DNA of 52,193 bases from a virus: the IMG/VR virus record IMGVR_UViG_3300044568_005649, positions 1-52,193 of that record; one strand, written 5' to 3'. The stretch's first letter is position 1. Every line of letters begins with the position of its first letter. Of this stretch, positions 30,438 through 38,832 are shown piece by piece. The notes beneath the pieces were generated by a model, which was not told the DNA's origin, did not search any database, and saw nothing but the letters and a program-made list of their open reading frames with translations. Both the position numbers and the translations under genes were made by a program.

Positions 30438-31664
30438 ATGTCGACATTCAAGGAACTGAACGCTGCAAGCATCGGCTCGTCCGCCACCACGCTGTCTCAG
30501 CTGGTCGATGTTGTCGGTGCGGACATCAGCGGCTCGGCAAACAGAAAGACCTATGAGGTCTTTTCGACTGGCGGCGTGGGCCCAGGTGTGGTCTCAAGCA
30601 TCTTCCAGACTGTGTATGACCAGGACAGCACACTCGTGACAGCGAACGCTGTCATGGACATGACCATCGGTATCTTCTCTGGAAGCAACACGGTCCTGTC
30701 GAGCACCCTTGGGTCTGACGCCTTTGGCAAGCTCCTCTTTCCGTCGACATCGCTGATGATGCGAGAGAAGATCAACAACTATCGTCAGTACGCTCAGCTC
30801 TGTCTGGGTGACGCTGACAACCAGTTCGTTGCTCCCTTCGGCAGCACTTCGACCACGAGCACGATCGATGAGGCCATCATCATCAGCTTCAAGCGCTTGT
30901 TCTCGAGGGACGGGATCAAGCGCGAGACGTTCGCAATGCGGATGTTCGCGACGGGCGTCCTCGACGGCAGGGACATAGGTCAGCCCGACTACTCCAACAT
31001 TGATCGGACCTCGACATCAGGCTCCATGACGATGATCGACATCGGCTCCTCGACGGCACGTGAGGGATCACTGTTTGGAGGCGTGGGAAGCATCGTCAGC
31101 TCTGCAGACGTCAACAACACTGTGGGCCTGATCTTCTACGAGCCTGGGATCGTCATCCTGGACGCAAAGAAGGTGATGAGTGCATCACAGCACGTCTCGG
31201 GCGTGATCAATGGCATGTCGTCTGTCACCTACAAGGACGCTGTAGCGGGCAAGACTATCATCGGCGATCCTGTCGTCGGGAATCCCCATGCGAAGTTCAT
31301 TCCTGACCTCTTCACCTCCGCGTCAATCGACGACATTGTGAAACACATCGCCAGCACGCGGTTCAACTCAAGCGCGCTGACGTCGATGATCACGTTCCAG
31401 AACGCGACCTCGATCAACTCGACGATCATCAACGTGAACGCTGACGCGTCCTCCTTCAACCTGAGCTCGAACCCTACGTTCACGGACGAGAACGGGCAGA
31501 TCATCATGTCGCTGGTGGACGAGACTGCAAAGCCCTTCACGATGATCACCGGCGTCGGCTTGTACGATGCCAACAACAACCTTCTCGCCGTCGGCAAGCT
31601 GAGCAGGCCGATTGAGAAGAACGGAGAGAAGGCGATCAATCTCCGGCTGAGGATCGACTACTAG
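30438..31664 (+). CDS. Conserved hypothetical virion protein
   Basis: 408 residues, ATG at 30438, nine bases after the previous stop, preceded by AGAGAGA. It has an N-terminal helical region, a MMREKINNYRQYAQLCLGD segment, and a clear C-terminal block: TRFNSSALTSMITFQNATSI, then NVNADASSFNLSSNPTFTDE and KPFTMITGVGLYDANNNLLA, ending INLRLRIDY. The last block resembles structural proteins of large T4-like environmental phages. It ends only eight bases from the convergent stop of the 1340-residue gene, with no terminator hairpin visible between. Confidence 0.82.
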   Translation: MSTFKELNAASIGSSATTLSQLVDVVGADISGSANRKTYEVFSTGGVGPGVVSSIFQTVYDQDSTLVTANAVMDMTIGIFSGSNTVLSSTLGSDAFGKLLFPSTSLMMREKINNYRQYAQLCLGDADNQFVAPFGSTSTTSTIDEAIIISFKRLFSRDGIKRETFAMRMFATGVLDGRDIGQPDYSNIDRTSTSGSMTMIDIGSSTAREGSLFGGVGSIVSSADVNNTVGLIFYEPGIVILDAKKVMSASQHVSGVINGMSSVTYKDAVAGKTIIGDPVVGNPHAKFIPDLFTSASIDDIVKHIASTRFNSSALTSMITFQNATSINSTIINVNADASSFNLSSNPTFTDENGQIIMSLVDETAKPFTMITGVGLYDANNNLLAVGKLSRPIEKNGEKAINLRLRIDY

Positions 31665-31672
31665 CGTCGAGA

Positions 31673-34600
31673 CTACACAGTCCGCGTGAACTGGGTGATG
31701 CTGACCGGGATGGCAAACACTCGATCAAAGTAGGTTGGGCTGACGCAGAGGTCTGCGTACTCACTCGACCGAATGATCGGCGTCTTGCTCAGCATATCCA
31801 GGTGCTTTATCGATGCCTCGAGGTCAGTTCCACCCGTTGATCGGGGGTTCAAGAACTCGACAGCACAGATATTGAGGATGTAGGACTGCGCAGTTCCCAG
31901 CACGGTGGACGAGTTGGGGTTGAACGCAGACTCTGCAGTTGTGAACGTAGCCTCGGTCATGTCAATGCCCGAGGAGTTCTTCATGTGTGTCTTGAGCAGG
32001 AAGTCGACGAAGTGGTTCCCCACGATCTTCTTGCTGTTGGCAAGCTGTGTGGAAGAGATCCCGAGTTCGGAGGCTGCAGCTGTCTCATCCATGAACTCGA
32101 CGTCCACTATGAAGTCGCTCACCGTGACCTGCCTAGCTGCTACCTCGTCCTCCAGAGACGCTATGGATGAGGCGTAGTCAGTTTCTCGAGAGACTGGTCC
32201 GCTGGATGAAGTGTCGGTGTCCTCAGCAGACGAGGTCGTGCTGCTCTCAAAGGAGAGAGCAACATTCTTGCAAGTGAGGCTCTTCAGGTTCCCCATCCCA
32301 GACTCGCTGGCCTTACCGATCCTGAAGTAGTTGATGTCCTCGACATCGGTCAGCTTTCCCTCGCTGGATGTCGCCCAGGGTGTGTTGCCGAAAGCACGAC
32401 TTGTATCAGGCGAGATGTATGTGAACATGTCGAACATGTAGGAGATGGGCGCGTAGACAGCTTCCACGTCGGCCTGATCTCGCCGAGTGAGCGTGACCTT
32501 GGCATACCTCAGGCCCAGACCCATGACGTGCTGGATTCCTGCGGGAAGTCCGACGACAAGAACTCGTGTGTCAGGAAGCTGCATCAAGTCCGACCTGTAG
32601 AGCGATCTGATGGCTGATCTCTCCAGCGCTCTAGCGATGGATGTCTCATCGTACTTCGGACAGTGAAACGGTGCCTTCTTCTTCCTGTAGAGGTGCTCAT
32701 ACCTCCGGATAGTCATGCCGGCCGACTGGCAGGGCGTGTAGATCAGGTCGAACGTCCCATCCGTCAGCAGATCTCCGCTGGCGATCTTGTCCAGCCCAGC
32801 AGACGCAGATCGCATCTGTGCGCTCAGAATTCCCAGGCAGAGACGCGCGTCGTCGTAGCTGATGGGTGCGTGAGATGCGATCTCATCCACGATCTCTTCA
32901 GCTGCATCCTTGAACTTCGTGTATGGGCTGACTTTGTCAGCTTGAACATTCTTCACTCGATCAAAGAGGCTCTGCATGTGGTGCGATGCAAAGAGTGTGA
33001 GGAGAATGCAGATCTCCTTGAACTCATAAGTCGTGCTTCCGTCCGCGTGCGGATTGAGGGAGGCATAAGTCGGCAGGGAGGCGGGTGTGCCGCTGCGGGT
33101 TCTTCCGAACGTGACATTCGTTCCAAAGAGGGCGTAGGCTGTGTTTATTGACCAGGTGACGAGCCTGTCAATCGCCGGGGAGGCAAAGTTGGTACGACCA
33201 GCGGCTATTTTTGACAGGTAGCTGTCAAGGCCGTAGTAGTTGCTGAACTTCTCTTGTGCCTCAGCGTTATCTAATGCACCGAATAAAAGATCGTATAACA
33301 AATCGCTGGGAGGTTCGTCTTGAGTGCCCGTCTCAAAGTCGAACCTCTCGGACCAGTAGTTCATCAGGAAACTGACAAATTTCTGTAGCCAATCAGCTGT
33401 TATTCCAGCAAACGGATGACTCAGTGTCAGCATTCTGATGATCTCGTGGTCAGCGTAGACTGGAAGTAAGTTAAACGCCTCTGCGAGCTCCTCGGTGCGA
33501 TCTCGTGAGTCAACATCCTCTTTGAACAGCTCGAAGATGTCTAAGTTCGACACGTTGAGTGTCTCAGACCGTGTGAAGCTCGATTGGTTGGTGCCTGCGA
33601 CTTTCAAGTAGCTGAGGTAGGCGTCCTTGAATCCCGACTTGCCGCTTCTAGAGTAATCATCCGCGAAGGTCTCACTGTCCCACTGGGCCTCGAGGAGGTC
33701 TGCAAAGTTCTTAAGAAGAAGCTTTCCGAGGTCCGCTGGCTTGTACGTCGCTCGGTCAAGAGTGATGTTGGACGCCAGGATCTTGCTAGTGATCGTGGTG
33801 TGAGCGTCTGCGGCAGAGGACATGCGGCTGGATAGGTCAGAGGCTGTGCCGGCGGGATCGCTGGTGATGCCAAACAGCCTTGTGTATCCATGTGTGTAAC
33901 CACTAGGAAGTCCTGGATTGTGACTTCTGTCGAAGAAGATCAGCTTCTGCGTGGGGCTAGCGAGGCTCGGTGTCTGAAATAGGAGACCTGCCGCAGATGT
34001 GCTGTCTGCCTTCTCAAAGTCTGAGATCGGACTGCCAGATCCCACACTATCGTCAGACAGACCGACAGGCAGACCGATGTTCTCATTAAAGACATCGAGC
34101 GCTGTCTTATTCGCGTTGTACAGCGCTGATGACTTGTAGGCTGCAAGGCTGGAGATCCTTAGCAGGAGGGCCTTTGCGATGTCTCGAGATGAGAGTGCCG
34201 ATGTGAGCTCAGCTGTGTCCTCAGCGAACTTAAACTCAGAAAGATCGGTGAAGGTTGACTTCTGGACGAGCTTAGCGAGCGGACCTGTGGTGATGCTGTA
34301 CTTGTATGCGGACTGTGGGTCGGCCTCGTCCCTGGTGCGGGTCAACATCTCTGGGACAGTGCTGTCTCGCGGGGACCCAAACGCGAATGAGAAGTACGCC
34401 TGCTGCAGCAGGGAGTGCATCAGGGTGTAGCTCCTGAACCCTGCATCGATCTCAGTGTCTGTATTGAGGAGGCTAGAGATGAACTTAGAGCCGTCGTCTG
34501 TGTTCCTCAAGTAGCCATGGAGATCGTACAACCTGACGAGCGTGCCGAAGCCCTCGTCCGTGTACTGCGCGGCTGTGGGATCTGCGTTCAGCTCCTGAAC

Positions 34601-35695
34601 AGACGCGTCTATCAGGGACTTGAGGGACGCGAAAGCGTACTGGTCGTCAGTTGAGTTGCTAGACATGTTTGCAATGTCGAGCGTGGAGGCGATGTCCTGC
34701 GCCGTGATCGACTTCTCAGCTGCTGTCGCCTCAAACGACAGTGTGGCGCTGTAGTCTGCATCCCACCGAGAGAGTCCTTGCTCGAACAGCGAGACCCCGG
34801 CACTCTCACCAGCCGTGGCCGGTTCCAAAGGCTGCAGGTCGCTCTCAGTAAATCCCAAAGACGGAAGGTAGCTTAGGCTGCTCAGCAGCTTTCTTGTCCT
34901 TCGATATGATGCCTCCTGGATGCTTTTTGCGTAGGCGAACTGCATCGACAGAAAGTCATTTGCGCCTGTTGAGATCTCATTCTCGAACAACGGGTCGCTG
35001 TCAAAGAGTGTGATGATCTCCGGCCGCAGAAGGTAGAGACCGTAGGGATAGACCTGGTCCTCTACGTTGAGATTCACTATTGGTGTGGGAGCGGGTGCGG
35101 GAGCGGGAGTTGCCCATTCTGAGGTGAAAGAACCCGACCTCCTGCGAGAGACTCCGGACGACACTGACCTTCCGGATGTGGTTATTGCTGCACCCATGCT
35201 GGTCAGCGAGGCCGCGCTGTCTAGCACTGTCGCCAGAGAGCCAGCTGAAGCTCGTCTTCCCCGCTGTGTCAGGACAGAGTTCAAGTCCGACCCGGACACG
35301 CTCCTCGCGTCCCTTGCTGACTTCACCAGGCTCTGGGCAGCTTCCCTGACTCTTGATGCTGACGGCGTCGACTTGGACCCTACTTCCTTCTTCACACTCT
35401 CGGCGGCCTTGCCCAATGAGATCGCACTAGACGTCTTCTTGACCTGCGTCTGAGTGACAGTCGGCTTCGCGTCCTCCCTTCGGGACTTGGAGCTCTGGTC
35501 GGCTGACTTCGAGGACGAGGCAGACTTAGAGGCGACAGATGACCCTGCGCTCTTTGAAGTGACACTCACGACAGTGAGGTCAGTGTCCTGGCCTGCGCCG
35601 ACAGCAGTCGCTTCAGTGTCTGCGGTGTTACCAGACGGCCTGGCAATCGACTGGAAGCTGACGCTAGATGCGCTCTTTCCGACCTTGACGGGCAT
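31673..35695 (-). CDS. Very large virion-associated hypothetical protein (1340 residues)
   Basis: ATG at 35695, four bases after the upstream stop, with GAGAGG. Residues 1-200 are Ser/Lys/Ala/Thr-rich and disordered-looking (SKSAGSSVASKSASSSKSAD and similar). From residue 210 onward it is helical with many aromatic residues and repeated YLPSLGF- and DTRVLVVGLPAGIQH-type segments. It has no signal peptide, no transmembrane segment and no recognised catalytic motif. Its size equals that of tape-measure or internal virion proteins, but it lacks the long heptad or hydrophobic pattern of a tape measure. Position between FN3 and LTxxGR genes implies a tail or baseplate role. Confidence 0.75.
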   Translation of the reverse strand: MPVKVGKSASSVSFQSIARPSGNTADTEATAVGAGQDTDLTVVSVTSKSAGSSVASKSASSSKSADQSSKSRREDAKPTVTQTQVKKTSSAISLGKAAESVKKEVGSKSTPSASRVREAAQSLVKSARDARSVSGSDLNSVLTQRGRRASAGSLATVLDSAASLTSMGAAITTSGRSVSSGVSRRRSGSFTSEWATPAPAPAPTPIVNLNVEDQVYPYGLYLLRPEIITLFDSDPLFENEISTGANDFLSMQFAYAKSIQEASYRRTRKLLSSLSYLPSLGFTESDLQPLEPATAGESAGVSLFEQGLSRWDADYSATLSFEATAAEKSITAQDIASTLDIANMSSNSTDDQYAFASLKSLIDASVQELNADPTAAQYTDEGFGTLVRLYDLHGYLRNTDDGSKFISSLLNTDTEIDAGFRSYTLMHSLLQQAYFSFAFGSPRDSTVPEMLTRTRDEADPQSAYKYSITTGPLAKLVQKSTFTDLSEFKFAEDTAELTSALSSRDIAKALLLRISSLAAYKSSALYNANKTALDVFNENIGLPVGLSDDSVGSGSPISDFEKADSTSAAGLLFQTPSLASPTQKLIFFDRSHNPGLPSGYTHGYTRLFGITSDPAGTASDLSSRMSSAADAHTTITSKILASNITLDRATYKPADLGKLLLKNFADLLEAQWDSETFADDYSRSGKSGFKDAYLSYLKVAGTNQSSFTRSETLNVSNLDIFELFKEDVDSRDRTEELAEAFNLLPVYADHEIIRMLTLSHPFAGITADWLQKFVSFLMNYWSERFDFETGTQDEPPSDLLYDLLFGALDNAEAQEKFSNYYGLDSYLSKIAAGRTNFASPAIDRLVTWSINTAYALFGTNVTFGRTRSGTPASLPTYASLNPHADGSTTYEFKEICILLTLFASHHMQSLFDRVKNVQADKVSPYTKFKDAAEEIVDEIASHAPISYDDARLCLGILSAQMRSASAGLDKIASGDLLTDGTFDLIYTPCQSAGMTIRRYEHLYRKKKAPFHCPKYDETSIARALERSAIRSLYRSDLMQLPDTRVLVVGLPAGIQHVMGLGLRYAKVTLTRRDQADVEAVYAPISYMFDMFTYISPDTSRAFGNTPWATSSEGKLTDVEDINYFRIGKASESGMGNLKSLTCKNVALSFESSTTSSAEDTDTSSSGPVSRETDYASSIASLEDEVAARQVTVSDFIVDVEFMDETAAASELGISSTQLANSKKIVGNHFVDFLLKTHMKNSSGIDMTEATFTTAESAFNPNSSTVLGTAQSYILNICAVEFLNPRSTGGTDLEASIKHLDMLSKTPIIRSSEYADLCVSPTYFDRVFAIPVSITQFTRTV

Positions 35696-35696
35696 T

Positions 35697-37967
35697 TTAG
35701 ACCTCTCGGATGCGTTCTATGAGAACGGGTCCTGCTGAGACTGTCGCACCTGTCCGACCATCGAGGTAGACAGGGTACACAGAGTAAGTGATGTATCTCG
35801 GAAGTGTGTGAGGCAGCGCGTCTGTCACCTGGAGCGACGCTGCTGCGCCTATGTTTCCAGCCGGCGCAACAGTCCAGGTGGAACCGCTGGATGTGCCTGT
35901 CACCACATACCTGTCGATGAGTTGCGTGTCACCTGACGCCTTCCAGAAGATGACGGGAAGGCTTCTGACAGTCTGCACCTGAACTGAGCTGACTGTGGGA
36001 AGGGCAGGCACCACTGTCACCCGCGAGGTGAAAATGTCTCCCGTCCTTCCATCCTGGAACCCGTCAGAAGATGCCTGGCTGGGCATCGTTCCTGTCTCAA
36101 AGTTGGATCGAGAGAAGAACCTCCTGGCAACAGAGAGGTCAGTCTTGTTGGACCCTTTCTCGGTCTCTGCCTTAGTGACATGAAGTCCGAGCCTCGTTAC
36201 CTTGGGATTGGACCCGACTGGCTTGTTCGCGCGGTCATTGATCACGTCCGCGAGCTGCGAAGGCGATCTCACGAAGGCATCAAAGACATAGAGGAAATTG
36301 GAAGTGATCTTGACATCATCAATGTCATCTTCCAGCGTGCTGCTTGTCTGACCGACGTACTTGACCTCACCCGTCTGGAGGTCGATCCGCGTGACGTCGA
36401 ACTTCACGCAGTCTAGAAGGCTCTTCTTGAGATTCTCGAGATCAGACTGGAAGGTTGCTTCCAGACCGAGAGCCTTGATGTAGTCGATCAGGAAGTTGAT
36501 ATCGTTCTTCTTGATAGTGGGTGTAATGCTGATCTTGACCATCTGGTTTCCAGCGGTCACGACGCTTGTGACTATGTCAGCGGCGACAATCTGCCTTGGC
36601 TCCAGGCGCGTGATGGGCTCACTGACAGCTGCCCGCTTGATCACGTCACCGTTCGACCTGTACAGGTCGACCTCGTATCTCACACTTGCGAGGTCCTCGA
36701 CCTCGCTGTCAGTCAGGCCCTTGACTGAGGAGATGGGAACTGGTGCAGCTGTGAGGACGGTCTGGATCCCTGACCTGATGTCGAGACGCCGTAGGAGTGC
36801 AGCATCAGCCTGCTTCTCATTTGTCAGAAGGTCAATGGCGATGCCGTCAGCTGTGTTGACTGCAATCAGCGCTGAAGTTGCAGTGCAGGAGAACCCCTCC
36901 TGGCCTCGCCTGACTCTTCCCAGCACCGTGCTTCCAAAGATGGATGAGATCAGGTCACCCCTAGTGGGATGAACTCGAACGATCGACGGGGCCGCGAGAT
37001 TCAGCTCAAGGGTGATCGTTCGTCCTGCTGGGCACGAAGCATTCTCCACCACAGTGGCGAAGCCTGACGTCGGCAGGCTGTAGTCCTTGACAGATCTTGC
37101 TGTGACTGTGAACCCATCCGCGCGTGGGTCTCTTTGGGTGACTGTGATTCTGGCCCTTCCCAACTGGTTGAAGTTTCCCGTGACAGTTGGAGGAACTGTC
37201 GGCAAGTCACTGACCTCAAGCAGAGAGGCGACGGAAAGACGCAGCGTGATCACCTGCGACTCCACATCCCGAGATCGAACTGTGATCCTGAGCTTTGCAC
37301 CTGAGAGGTCCTTTGAGGATCCCGAGTACCCTATCCGCAACCTCACATTCGTCTGTGTGGGATCTGCAAGCACAATTCGTGTCTTAGGCTCACCAACAGG
37401 AAGCACGTTGACTCCTCGCTCTGAGTCAAACGACCTGCCTGTTATTGCTGCGACTGTGTCAAGTGGAAGCGACCCTGTCCGCTTGTATGCGGGATCCTGG
37501 AATTGGGACGCGAACTTCTTGTCCGTCCCTTTCAGACTGTCACCGCGCAGTGCCACTGACTCAATCTGACTGGGGATGACTCTCGTCCTCGTGGGTAGAA
37601 GCGAGGCGATCTCTTCCCTTGATGTCGTGAGGAAAGACCTTCCTCGACCGATGGAGTTTGTGATGAGTGTGGTGATGTCCACGTTCTTTGAGGCAAGGAC
37701 TGTGGTTGCGCTCGCGATTGAGAAACTTTCTGCGCTTCCAGACTTGAGCTTTTGGTTGATCTGACTGATCGTTTTTGCCGAGCCGGTCGGCTGATCTGCC
37801 TGACGCAGGATCTGGACGTTGATGGTGCTGATGCCTGCTTTGAGGCATGCGGCGATGTCAATCGTGGCAGGCACAGCTATCTCGATCTTTCCCTCGACTG
37901 TGTATGCCTCAATCTGTGTCTCTTTGCAGGTGAGGAACTTCTCTGTGGACGCTGAGACAGCTATCAT
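35697..37967 (-). CDS. Virion protein with C-terminal fibronectin-III-like domain
   Basis: 756 residues, ATG at 37967 overlapping the upstream stop as ATGA. It is beta-rich throughout, with LRITVRSRDVESQVITLRLS and RARITVTQRDPRADGFTVTA. A central helical segment, INFLIDYIKALGLEATFQSD, follows. The C-terminal 100 residues have VSSVQVQTVRSLPVIFWKAS, DRYVVTGTSSGSTWTVAPAG and YITYSVYPVYLDGRTGATVS, an FN3 fold. The plus-strand gene at 27734 also has FN3-like domains. Such domains decorate phage tails and may stick weakly to cell surfaces. Confidence 0.78.
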   Translation of the reverse strand: MIAVSASTEKFLTCKETQIEAYTVEGKIEIAVPATIDIAACLKAGISTINVQILRQADQPTGSAKTISQINQKLKSGSAESFSIASATTVLASKNVDITTLITNSIGRGRSFLTTSREEIASLLPTRTRVIPSQIESVALRGDSLKGTDKKFASQFQDPAYKRTGSLPLDTVAAITGRSFDSERGVNVLPVGEPKTRIVLADPTQTNVRLRIGYSGSSKDLSGAKLRITVRSRDVESQVITLRLSVASLLEVSDLPTVPPTVTGNFNQLGRARITVTQRDPRADGFTVTARSVKDYSLPTSGFATVVENASCPAGRTITLELNLAAPSIVRVHPTRGDLISSIFGSTVLGRVRRGQEGFSCTATSALIAVNTADGIAIDLLTNEKQADAALLRRLDIRSGIQTVLTAAPVPISSVKGLTDSEVEDLASVRYEVDLYRSNGDVIKRAAVSEPITRLEPRQIVAADIVTSVVTAGNQMVKISITPTIKKNDINFLIDYIKALGLEATFQSDLENLKKSLLDCVKFDVTRIDLQTGEVKYVGQTSSTLEDDIDDVKITSNFLYVFDAFVRSPSQLADVINDRANKPVGSNPKVTRLGLHVTKAETEKGSNKTDLSVARRFFSRSNFETGTMPSQASSDGFQDGRTGDIFTSRVTVVPALPTVSSVQVQTVRSLPVIFWKASGDTQLIDRYVVTGTSSGSTWTVAPAGNIGAAASLQVTDALPHTLPRYITYSVYPVYLDGRTGATVSAGPVLIERIREV

Positions 37968-38806
37968 GCCAACACCAGCGTCAGGAGGTTGATGAACACG
38001 GGGAACTCATACGAGTTGTTGACCACCCTTCCCGCGAAGATGACGTGTCCCCTCCTGCCTGCGAAAGAGGCCAGCCCAAAATCGATGAGGTCAAGCTTCT
38101 TGAGACCAGACTCACCGTGATTCTGCTGGAACACCTGAATGTTCAGTGTGTTCTGCGGCGATGTCTCAATGAATCTGCTGGTGAAGGCCTGGTACTTGGT
38201 CCCACTTTTCGCAGTCATGAGGCTTTCCACCTCGTCATCGACGAGAGCCTGCCGAATGTCCGTGTAGTGTCCCAGTCTACTTCCGTCCAGATTGGTGGGA
38301 GGAAGATAGGCGAAGTTTCGCTTCCGCCTCAGGCGCTTGTCGAACAGCACAGACTCAATCGTGTCCACACTCGCCTCGGCCTCTCTCGACAGGTCCGGGA
38401 TGGTGGGATAGAAGATGAAGCTCTTCCCCTTGACGGTGAAGCTGGTCTTCTCAGGATCATCAGGGTCATCCGTGAGAAGGACCTTGAGGCTGGAGAAGTT
38501 CTCACCCGAGGTGGTCGCTACGTCTCCGGCAAGAGACGAGAAGCGGAGGTTCCTCCCACCGTAGGGGATGATCTGTCCACTGTCGTCCGTCTCAACTGTG
38601 ATCTGGTCGACATCAGCCGAGTACGTCTCAAAGTACACTCGACTCGTGGCATCATCTGCGTCTGTGCCGTCCTTCACGTAGGAGGACGATCTGTCTGAGA
38701 CGGTGGCCTTCTCAAAGACAAGTCGACTATTTGCTAACTGCCGCCTACCCTGGGGTGTCAGCGCAAAGTCTATGACACGACTCTTGCTGTCAAGAATTCC
38801 CGCCAC
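37964..38806 (-). CDS. Conserved virion protein with N-terminal 'LTxxGR' motif (minus-strand paralogue)
   Basis: 280 residues from the GTG at 38806, five bases after AAGGAGG. The N-terminus is (V)AGILDSKSRVIDFALTPQG, RRQLANSRLVFEKATVSDRS, aligned with the plus-strand protein at 29733 by I-D-x2-LT-x2-GR-x2-L, then F-x5-SD. The middle contains PYGGRNLRFSSLAGD and DDPDDPEKTSFTVKGKSF, and the C-terminus has a beta strand pattern (GHVIFAGRVVNNSYEFPVFI). Proteins starting GILDSK-(S/T)R are regular members of T4-like environmental phage structural clusters. Role in the particle unproven. Confidence 0.82.
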   Translation of the reverse strand: MAGILDSKSRVIDFALTPQGRRQLANSRLVFEKATVSDRSSSYVKDGTDADDATSRVYFETYSADVDQITVETDDSGQIIPYGGRNLRFSSLAGDVATTSGENFSSLKVLLTDDPDDPEKTSFTVKGKSFIFYPTIPDLSREAEASVDTIESVLFDKRLRRKRNFAYLPPTNLDGSRLGHYTDIRQALVDDEVESLMTAKSGTKYQAFTSRFIETSPQNTLNIQVFQQNHGESGLKKLDLIDFGLASFAGRRGHVIFAGRVVNNSYEFPVFINLLTLVLA

Positions 38807-38832
38807 TCTCCCCTCCTTGGTAGGTAGGACCG

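Noticed and set aside
31660-31676. Bidirectional terminator between the convergent genes
   Set aside because: Only eight bases separate the stops and no stable stem with a T-tract was seen.
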